A stretch of DNA of 20,108 nt, from IMG/VR virus record IMGVR_UViG_3300031251_000959, positions 1 through 20,108 of that record; one strand, given 5' to 3'. Positions 15,352 through 20,108 of the stretch are shown in pieces. The notes beneath the pieces were generated by a model. The model had not been told where the DNA came from. It did no database searches and was given only the letters and a program-made list of their open reading frames with translations. How positions within the stretch are numbered: the first letter of the stretch is position 1; every line of letters begins with the position of its first letter. The stretch is from a virus. The position numbers and the translations under genes were made by a program.

Positions 15352-16524
15352 ATGGCAGGAAATGCTCAATTGAAAGTGTTTAAGGTAAACGTCTTACCGG
15401 GCGTTTTAGAGGCAAATGCAATTTACTATGTGAAGACGGGCGCAATGTTCCGCTGTTATATTACTGACAGTAGCGGGGCCATTGTGCAGGAGGACTCAGT
15501 AACGGCGGCGCAGCTTACGGGCAAACAAAATGCCAGCGCAGAGCTGACGGCGATTGCCGGTATTGCCGCGGCGAACAATGACATTATCCAGCGCAAGGGG
15601 GGCGTATGGGTCAACCGCACACCCGCGCTGTTTAAAGCGGATTTAGCCCTTGTAAAAGGCGATGTGGGCCTTGCCAACGTGGACAATACCTCGGACGTAA
15701 ACAAGCCCATTTCAACGGCGACACAAACGGCAATTAACCAAACCAACGCCGCCGTTACCGCGCATACGGGCAATACGGCAAACCCGCACGGTACGACACT
15801 GGAGCAGGCACGTACCGCGGGCAATATTCTGGCGGGTGTTATCAACATGAACGGCAACCGCATACAGAATTTGCCGGATGCTGCCTCCGCCTCGGAGCCG
15901 GTAACAAAGGCGCAGTTTGATGCGGTGAACACATCCGCCGGAAAGCAGCGCGGGGAAATAGACTGCTCCGCAAACCCTAACTATCCTGCTTCAAAAGCCG
16001 GTGACCGTTGGGAGGTAAGTGTTGCGGGTAAGATCGGCGGCGCTGCCGGTATTGACGTGGACGTGTACGATGAAATTGTTTGTAAGGCAGACAGCGCGGG
16101 CGGTACGCAGGCCGCGGCGGGTACAAGTTTCTATGTGATACAGGGCAATTTGACCCGCGCGACCGAAACGGTAACGGGTTATTCCCGTATTGCTACAACC
16201 GAGGAGGCAAACGCTGGCGCGGACAATACAACTATCATGACCCCGGCTAAGGTAAGGCTGCAGATTAATACGCTTGCGGTAGCTACTTCCGGCAATCAAA
16301 CTATTGCAGGGGTGAAAACATTTAGTTCCCCTCCCGTTATTCCTGATGCGGTGGGAGATACCAGCCCAACTTCCAAACGGCAGGTAACAAGCATGATTAC
16401 AGCCTCCGGTGCGCATACACACCCTAACATTGACGTATTGAATAGCCTTGTCGATGTAGGCGACGGCAAAAGCCTTGCCTATCAGGGATCGCCGGTAATG
16501 CGTTGGGAAACGGTAGAATGGTAA
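15352..16524 (+). CDS. Tail fibre / receptor-binding protein
   Basis: A 390-residue fibre. It has an N-terminal module of about 55 residues (MAGNAQLKVFKVNVLPGVLE...) shared with the gene at 16548, then VGLANVDNTSDVNKPIS-type fibre repeats, an AHTGNTANPHGTT segment, an INMNGNRIQNLPDAASASEP motif found in many phage fibres, a beta domain around residues 205-265, a TIMTPAKVRLQINT coiled segment, and a C-terminal tip ending VMRWETVEW. It starts after a 30-base AT-rich gap with eight T. Assigned with confidence as fibre; receptor unknown. Confidence 0.8.
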   Translation: MAGNAQLKVFKVNVLPGVLEANAIYYVKTGAMFRCYITDSSGAIVQEDSVTAAQLTGKQNASAELTAIAGIAAANNDIIQRKGGVWVNRTPALFKADLALVKGDVGLANVDNTSDVNKPISTATQTAINQTNAAVTAHTGNTANPHGTTLEQARTAGNILAGVINMNGNRIQNLPDAASASEPVTKAQFDAVNTSAGKQRGEIDCSANPNYPASKAGDRWEVSVAGKIGGAAGIDVDVYDEIVCKADSAGGTQAAAGTSFYVIQGNLTRATETVTGYSRIATTEEANAGADNTTIMTPAKVRLQINTLAVATSGNQTIAGVKTFSSPPVIPDAVGDTSPTSKRQVTSMITASGAHTHPNIDVLNSLVDVGDGKSLAYQGSPVMRWETVEW

Positions 16525-16547
16525 AACTAAAACGGAGGACGTAAGAA

Positions 16548-17054
16548 ATGGCAGGGAACAGATTATTGAAACTGTACAAAGTGGCGGAGGAACCGGGGGC
16601 ATTAACCCCGGACTCCGTTTACATTATCAAAAAACCCGGCAACACCGGCTTTGACATAAAAGTATCCGACGCGGGCGGCGGCGTTCTGTATTCCATGAAC
16701 TGCTGCGCCGATAGCGGCGGCGGAACTAATCCCGGCGGCGGTACAACACTGCCGTATAAATCCTATACGGCTATCCTCGTACAAAGGGATCAGCGCCCGC
16801 CGACTGTGGAAACGGAATTACAAAACGATTTCCCCGGCGCTTCGCCGCAGACAATTTACAACGGGCCGGGTATGTATAGCGTCATTATGCCGGGCGTGTT
16901 CACGGAGCGGACATTAGTGTTCTGTAATGCAATGGATACGGATGTTGCCAAGACACGACTTGCCGCCGGAAGATATACGGCGGACGGTGAGATACAAATA
17001 GACTGCGGGCAGGATAATAACCTTATCCAGCTGGACGTAAGGATATACGGATAG
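16548..17054 (+). CDS. Short fibre / adhesin sharing an N-terminal module
   Basis: A 168-residue protein. Residues 1-55 (MAGNRLLKLYKVAEEPGALT followed by VYIIKKPG) repeat the N-terminal module of the 15352 gene, which suggests that both proteins attach to the same site on the particle. A Gly-rich hinge (SGGGTNPGGGTTLP) leads to a beta domain of about 100 residues with no family I can name. A good Shine-Dalgarno (GGAGG at 16533-16537) precedes the ATG. Its stop is the first base triplet of the second copy of the 23-bp element. This may be an alternative or accessory receptor-binding protein. Confidence 0.6.
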   Translation: MAGNRLLKLYKVAEEPGALTPDSVYIIKKPGNTGFDIKVSDAGGGVLYSMNCCADSGGGTNPGGGTTLPYKSYTAILVQRDQRPPTVETELQNDFPGASPQTIYNGPGMYSVIMPGVFTERTLVFCNAMDTDVAKTRLAAGRYTADGEIQIDCGQDNNLIQLDVRIYG

Positions 17055-17074
17055 TACAAAACTTGGACTAATAC
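17052..17074 (+). repeat. 23-bp intergenic element, copy 2
   Basis: TAGTACAAAAC, then TTGG, then ACTAATAC. It is identical to copy 1 at 7681-7703 outside the four central bases. Its inverted repeat (TAGTAC/GGACTA) has one mismatch. It sits between the last fibre gene and the lysis genes. Confidence 0.55.
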
Positions 17075-17086
17075 AAACAGCAGGTA

Positions 17087-17221
17087 ATGACCACCTTTGT
17101 TTCACATTCGGGAAGTGGAGCAGGAATAGTGATTAAGGACGGGAAGCGGCAAAGGGATGAAAGAGAGCAAAGGGATAGAGAGCGCCGCTTCCCGTATTCC
17201 CGGATAAACCGGCAAATGTGA
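17087..17221 (+). CDS. Possible 44-codon ORF before the holin
   Basis: Starts MTTFVSHSGSGAG and continues with a very charged Arg/Glu/Asp stretch (KRQRDEREQRDRERR), ending RINRQM. Its TGA shares a base with the ATG at 17221, so it could be coupled to the holin. The charged part is coded largely by the purine-rich loop and arms of an inverted repeat, so it may be only a by-product of that structure. No family recognised; no clear Shine-Dalgarno apart from AGCAGG just upstream. Confidence 0.3.
   Translation: MTTFVSHSGSGAGIVIKDGKRQRDEREQRDRERRFPYSRINRQM
17139..17195 (+). repeat. 12-bp perfect inverted repeat around a purine-rich loop
   Basis: ACGGGAAGCGGC (17139-17150) is perfectly complementary to GCCGCTTCCCGT (17184-17195). 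The 33-base loop is nearly all purine and contains two copies of AAAGGGAT, each followed by an AGAGAGC-like segment. No T run follows, so a simple Rho-independent terminator is unlikely. It lies in the only gap longer than 100 bases in this window, just before the lysis genes. Confidence 0.7.
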
Positions 17222-17703
17222 TGAGAGGATTTTTGATGAAGGCGATTGCAGGAAAAATTATAGCACATACCAGCCCCATACTTTTAGTAGCCAGCGGCAT
17301 CGGGGCGTTAATCCAAAAATATATTTTCAGTGATACCGAGTATTTGACGTGGCTTTTAATTGCCGTCATGCTCGACCTGATTACCGGCATTACCAAAGTG
17401 TGGGTAAACCGTGGCCCAAGCCATGTTACCAGCCAGGGCTTGCGCATGACGGTTATTAAATTTATCCAGTACGGAGCCTTCCTCATCATTACGCACACCC
17501 TCGCAAATTTTACGGTGAACGGTGAGCGCGTTTCCCCCCTTGCCTTTGTAGAAAATTGGGGATACTCCCTTTTGATACTTATTGAGGCAAAGAGCGTGTA
17601 TGAAAATATTGTCGCTATCAACCCAAAGCTGGACTTTATAAAGCCGCTTATCGACAAGATCAGTAAAACAATAAAAGACCCGGAAAATGAGGAAGAGCAT
17701 TAG
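17221..17703 (+). CDS. Phage holin
   Basis: A holin of about 160 residues, of the Phage_holin_4 type often found in Bacteroidota phages. Hydrophobic segments lie near residues 16-35 (SPILLVASGIGALIQ), 43-62 (LTWLLIAVMLDLITGITKVW, with the conserved D-x-x-T-G) and 80-96 (VIKFIQYGAFLIITHTL). The C-terminus is charged and cytoplasmic (KTIKDPENEEEH). It forms lesions in the inner membrane that release or activate the endolysin. Start choice is open between ATG 17221, coupled by TGATG to the small ORF, and ATG 17236, which has GAGAGGA upstream. It overlaps the spanin gene by 17 bases. Confidence 0.82.
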   Translation: MRGFLMKAIAGKIIAHTSPILLVASGIGALIQKYIFSDTEYLTWLLIAVMLDLITGITKVWVNRGPSHVTSQGLRMTVIKFIQYGAFLIITHTLANFTVNGERVSPLAFVENWGYSLLILIEAKSVYENIVAINPKLDFIKPLIDKISKTIKDPENEEEH

Positions 17704-18172
17704 TGTTTACCTGTGCGCCCTTTTGGTGCTTTCAGGCTGTTATACCCAACGCAAAGCGGAAAGGCAGGTATTGAAAGCGCAGGCGCATTACCCGCAGGTG
17801 GTCGCCACCGATTGCGGCAACTGGTATCCGCCGAAGGAAAGCACCGTTACCAAAACGGAGTACAAGCCCGGCGCAACCGTGTACCATACGGATACGGTAA
17901 AAGTGGACTGCGACAGCGTAGTAAAAAACGGCAAGGGCAACAGCATTGTTTATTTGCCTTGTCCGCCGCAAGGTGTGCGCGTGGATACCTTCTATACTAC
18001 CAGCTTTAAGACAGTCGAAAATACCGCCAGAATAACGGCAATACAGCAATCCTATGACAAGGAGCATGACCGGGCGGAGCAGCTACTCTTTGAACGTAAC
18101 CTGTGGCGCGTCATTGCGCTTGTATGTTTAGGGGTAATAGTGGTATATGTAGTTATCAAGTTTGTTTTATAG
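17687..18172 (+). CDS. Probable unimolecular spanin (lipoprotein with C-terminal TM)
   Basis: A 161-residue protein with a type II signal peptide (MRKSISVYLCALLVLSGC; lipobox LSGC, Cys18), a soluble periplasmic middle and one C-terminal membrane helix (RVIALVCLGVIVVYVVIKFV). A lipid anchor at one end and a transmembrane helix at the other is the design of u-spanins such as T1 gp11, which fuse inner and outer membranes in the last lysis step. It overlaps the holin gene by 17 bases, as Rz-type genes often overlap lysis genes. The middle holds ten or so charged residues and four Cys, two of which (in YLPCPPQG and TDCGNW) could form a disulfide. Alternative: a plain lipoprotein of unknown role. 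Confidence 0.72.
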   Translation: MRKSISVYLCALLVLSGCYTQRKAERQVLKAQAHYPQVVATDCGNWYPPKESTVTKTEYKPGATVYHTDTVKVDCDSVVKNGKGNSIVYLPCPPQGVRVDTFYTTSFKTVENTARITAIQQSYDKEHDRAEQLLFERNLWRVIALVCLGVIVVYVVIKFVL

Positions 18173-18176
18173 GCTT

Positions 18177-18335
18177 ATGGAAAAAGAGCAGGAGAAAAAG
18201 GAACCGCCCAAAGGTTTTAGCTACCGGGAACAACACGCGGTCATTGTCAAGGTAGCAACGGAAAAGGAGCAGAAAGAGGTATTTGAAAAATTGAAGGAAT
18301 TAGGATTTACGGATTTAAAGGTTGTATCGGTATGA
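18177..18335 (+). CDS. Small 52-residue protein leading the accessory operon
   Basis: MEKEQEKKEPPKG, then a strand (HAVIVKVATE), a helix (KEQKEVFEKLKELG) and a final strand (DLKVVSV): one beta-alpha-beta unit. No Cys, so it does not resemble the zinc-finger protein Com of phage Mu. It starts four bases after the spanin stop and its TGA overlaps the ATPase start (ATGA), so it is probably translated together with the ATPase. Small proteins of this shape are found in many phages, but I do not know a function. Confidence 0.65.
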   Translation: MEKEQEKKEPPKGFSYREQHAVIVKVATEKEQKEVFEKLKELGFTDLKVVSV

Positions 18336-19021
18336 GGATAGAGGTAAACCATAGTTGCGAAAATTATAAATCGTTCAGGGCGGAAAAAGTAAAGTCCCTG
18401 TTCAACCCGGAAAGCGGGCATACATGGAGCCATATTGCGGATATTCCCGCCGAGGGCGCAGGCTGGCAGATAGGGCTGATCGTCGGCCCTTCCGGTAGTG
18501 GTAAATCCAGCCTCGGCAAACAGGTATGGGGCGCAGACCGCATTCATGACCTGTACAGCGGTTGGGACAATGATAAACCCATTGTCGATTGCATTGCACC
18601 GGAAGGAGATTTTAAAGCGGTAACGGGTGCGCTGGCCTCCGTTGGTTTGGGTGACGTTCCGGCGTGGCTCAGGCCGTTTAAAGTGTTGTCTAACGGCGAG
18701 CAATTCCGCGCGGGGCTGGCAAGGCTTACCGTGGACGCTCCGGACAAAGTAGTGGTGGACGAGTTCACCTCCGTTATTGACCGGCAGATTGCACAGGTAG
18801 GCGCTGCGGCATTTGCTAAGGCATGGCGCAGGAACACGGGTAAACAAATCATATTGCTGTCCTGCCATTACGATATTATCGAATGGCTGCAGCCCGATTG
18901 GGTTTATGATACACGCACGGCGGAAGTAAAAAAAAACTCCAGTCAAGGCCAGCTATTTCCCTTGACATCTGGAAGGTCAACGGCAGTTACTGGAAGTTTT
19001 TTAAAGCGCATTATTATTTAG
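18332..19021 (+). CDS. Soluble ABC-type ATPase (zero-frame part of an ATPase-GNAT fusion)
   Basis: All ABC ATPase motifs are present in order: Walker A GPSGSGKS (residues 52-59), a signature-like LSNGEQ (119-124), Walker B VVVDEF (140-145), a D-loop SVID (147-150) and an H-loop His179 in LLSCHYD. No membrane segment is seen, so it is not a transporter half; it is likely a soluble ATP-driven partner. The ATPase fold ends near residue 197, just before Lys200-Lys201 coded by the A run. The last 28 residues of the unshifted product have low complexity and look non-functional. The main product may be the fusion that continues in the -1 frame to 19455 (about 374 residues). Confidence 0.85.
   Translation: MRIEVNHSCENYKSFRAEKVKSLFNPESGHTWSHIADIPAEGAGWQIGLIVGPSGSGKSSLGKQVWGADRIHDLYSGWDNDKPIVDCIAPEGDFKAVTGALASVGLGDVPAWLRPFKVLSNGEQFRAGLARLTVDAPDKVVVDEFTSVIDRQIAQVGAAAFAKAWRRNTGKQIILLSCHYDIIEWLQPDWVYDTRTAEVKKNSSQGQLFPLTSGRSTAVTGSFLKRIII
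18931..18972 (+). promoter_or_regulatory. Putative -1 frameshift signal between ATPase and GNAT
   Basis: A run of nine A (18928-18936) followed by C contains the heptamer A AAA AAC (18931-18937), in phase with the ATPase frame. Five bases later TCAAGG (18943-18948) pairs with CCTTGA (18960-18965), and the outer CCAG/CTGG (18939-18942 / 18969-18972) can extend the stem across a three-base bulge. A programmed -1 shift would join the ATPase to the GNAT frame. A homopolymer length error of one A would give the same picture. Confidence 0.6.
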
Positions 19022-19455
19022 ACCTGCCGCACCCGCCGTGCGCGGAATACTTTGTCGCCACGGTAAACGGTGAGCTGGTCGCCCACGTTGCGGTTACGCC
19101 CTTCTTTACGGCTAAAGCATACCGCGCCACGCGCTTAGTGGTAATGCCGGAGTGGCAGGGTACGGGCGTAGGTACGCAGTTCTTAAAATTCGTTTGCCAG
19201 TATCATTTGGAGGGCAACGGCAGGAAGGGTAACAAATACCCTGTTTTCTTTCATACTTCCCACCCGCAGCTGTGCGCGTACTTACGGAAAGCCAAAGGCT
19301 GGATACAGACCGGGGCCATGATGTACGGCGCGAACAAAACGCGGAGTATGCAGAGCATAAAGAAAACGTGCAAATCAAAAAGTTTCAAAAAGACATCGGC
19401 GGGTTACGGCGGACATTTCCGCGCGGTGCAGGCATTCAAATACATAGGTGAGTGA
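18937..19455 (+). CDS. GNAT acyltransferase domain in the -1 frame
   Basis: The -1 frame is open from the A run to TGA at 19453-19455 and codes about 172 residues of a complete GNAT fold: WKFFKAHYYLDL, the strands EYFVATVNGELVAHVAVTP, the acyl-CoA motif RLVVMPEWQGTGVGTQFL with Q-G-T-G-V-G, and a C-terminal HTSHPQLCAYLRKAKGW. The region before the A run has a TGA in this frame at 18907 and there is no ATG or good GTG until 19138-19144, which would delete half the fold. Hence it is most likely made as the second half of the ATPase protein. Mom of phage Mu, a DNA-modifying enzyme, is also GNAT-like; that link is inference. The stop overlaps the following GTG start. Confidence 0.75.
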   Translation, partial: LQSRPAISLDIWKVNGSYWKFFKAHYYLDLPHPPCAEYFVATVNGELVAHVAVTPFFTAKAYRATRLVVMPEWQGTGVGTQFLKFVCQYHLEGNGRKGNKYPVFFHTSHPQLCAYLRKAKGWIQTGAMMYGANKTRSMQSIKKTCKSKSFKKTSAGYGGHFRAVQAFKYIGE

Positions 19456-20108
19456 GTAGAGGATTGAAGGTCTTTATATCAGGACAAAAGAAGTTTGGGG
19501 AGGAAGTATTGCGGCTGTGCCTGCAAAAAGGTTGCGAAGTAAAGGGCGTATGTTGCCCGCCGGAGGATAAGTACATAGGTACATTAGCCCGCCTGCATGA
19601 AATACCGATTACGCCCGCCGGTACGCTGAACGCGGACACAATGACCGGCGGCGTGGATTTGGGCATTACCGCACATTCATTTGACTACATAGGGAAAAGG
19701 ACGCGCTATATACCACGCCTCGGCTGGATAGGCTACCACCCGTCCTTACTGCCGCGCCACCGCGGGCGCTCCGCTATTGAGTGGGCTATCCGCATGAACG
19801 ACCCCGTTACCGGCGGGACGGTATTCTGGCTCAATGCCGGTATAGATCGCGGCGACATTGCGTACCAGGACTGGTGCTTTATTGACCCTATGCTGCGCAT
19901 TAAAGAGCCAAAGAAAGCCGCCGCGGTACTATGGCGCGAAACGCTGCTGCCTATGGGTATAAAGCTGATCGGTAAAGCCATAGACGATATAGCCGCCGGG
20001 GTCATTATCAAAATTCCGCAGGAGGACAGGTATTCCACATTTGAGCCGGGGACGGACGTAAAAGACGTGTACAGGCCCGACCTGCTCATGCTACCTGCCG
20101 CGCGGTAA
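19452..20108 (+). CDS. Formyltransferase-fold protein, 10-formyl-THF hydrolase-like
   Basis: A complete 218-residue protein with GTG start overlapping the GNAT stop by four bases (GTGA). It has the Rossmann-type start KVFISGQKKFGEEVLRLCLQ, the motif YHPSLLPRHRGRSAIEWAI (His96) and AGIDRGDI (Asp132). These match the catalytic His and Asp of formyl_trans_N enzymes. The catalytic Asn two residues before the His is Gly94, as also absent in the hydrolase domain of 10-formyl-THF dehydrogenase, whose YHPSLLP-RG motif it resembles. The tRNA-binding C-terminal domain of methionyl-tRNA formyltransferase is missing. Substrate unknown. Because of its operon partners, a role in modifying a nucleotide or acyl group is possible. 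Confidence 0.8.
   Translation: MSRGLKVFISGQKKFGEEVLRLCLQKGCEVKGVCCPPEDKYIGTLARLHEIPITPAGTLNADTMTGGVDLGITAHSFDYIGKRTRYIPRLGWIGYHPSLLPRHRGRSAIEWAIRMNDPVTGGTVFWLNAGIDRGDIAYQDWCFIDPMLRIKEPKKAAAVLWRETLLPMGIKLIGKAIDDIAAGVIIKIPQEDRYSTFEPGTDVKDVYRPDLLMLPAAR

Noticed and set aside
13782-17054. Diversity-generating retroelement targeting the fibre genes
   Set aside because: No reverse transcriptase, template repeat or near-identical repeat of a fibre 3' end is seen in the window.
18177-18335. Com-like translational activator of mom
   Set aside because: Com is a zinc-finger protein. This 52-residue protein has no Cys and is a beta-alpha-beta unit.
19138-19455. Stand-alone GNAT gene starting at GTG 19138
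   Set aside because: That start removes the first strands and helix of the fold, which are encoded in the open frame upstream. There is no ribosome site. A shift from the ATPase frame explains the sequence better.
1-20108. CRISPR array, insertion sequence or attachment site
   Set aside because: No regularly spaced short repeats, transposase-like frame or terminal inverted repeats were found. The tRNA at 5258 lies inside the tail operon and is not flanked by an integrase.

Overview
The window is a compact late-gene region of a contractile-tailed (myovirus) phage or prophage. Genes lie almost wall to wall on the + strand with ATGA, TAATG or short overlaps. Structural genes follow a mixed Mu/P2 plan: a capsid module with a fused protease and major head protein, a Mu gp37/gp38-like neck, then P2-type sheath, tube, tail chaperone with frameshift, tape measure, U, X, D, V, W, J, I and tail fibres. 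The host is probably a member of the Bacteroidota. The holin type, the lipoprotein spanin and the mixed use of Shine-Dalgarno sites suggest this, but it is an inference. The window does not show terminase, portal, endolysin, integrase or transposase, so lifestyle cannot be decided.

Layout. 1-3101: capsid (protease-capsid fusion, cement protein) and neck proteins. 3138-5250: small gp38-like protein, sheath and tube. 5258-5329: a tRNA with CAT anticodon and initiator-type features. 5348-5823: tail assembly chaperone with a -1 frameshift site. 5845-7683: tape measure. 7734-13329: baseplate (U, X, D, V spike, W, an extra repeat protein, J, I). 13326-17054: five fibre, collar or adhesin genes. 17055-17220: the largest gap, holding an inverted repeat and a possible 44-codon ORF. 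17221-18172: holin and a probable unimolecular spanin. 18177-20108: a four-part accessory operon.

The accessory operon is the most unusual part. It encodes a 52-residue protein, a soluble ABC-type ATPase joined to a GNAT acyltransferase domain by an apparent -1 frameshift on a run of nine A, and a short formyltransferase-fold protein. That last protein has the HPSLLPRHRG motif of 10-formyl-THF hydrolases but not the catalytic Asn of true formyltransferases. Its place after the lysis genes recalls the com-mom DNA-modification locus of phage Mu. A role in nucleic-acid modification is a hypothesis, not a demonstrated function.

Two regulatory structures also stand out. One is a strong hairpin that places the ATG of the U-like gene in its loop. 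The other is a 23-bp element, repeated with only its four central bases changed, at the two main breaks in the gene array.
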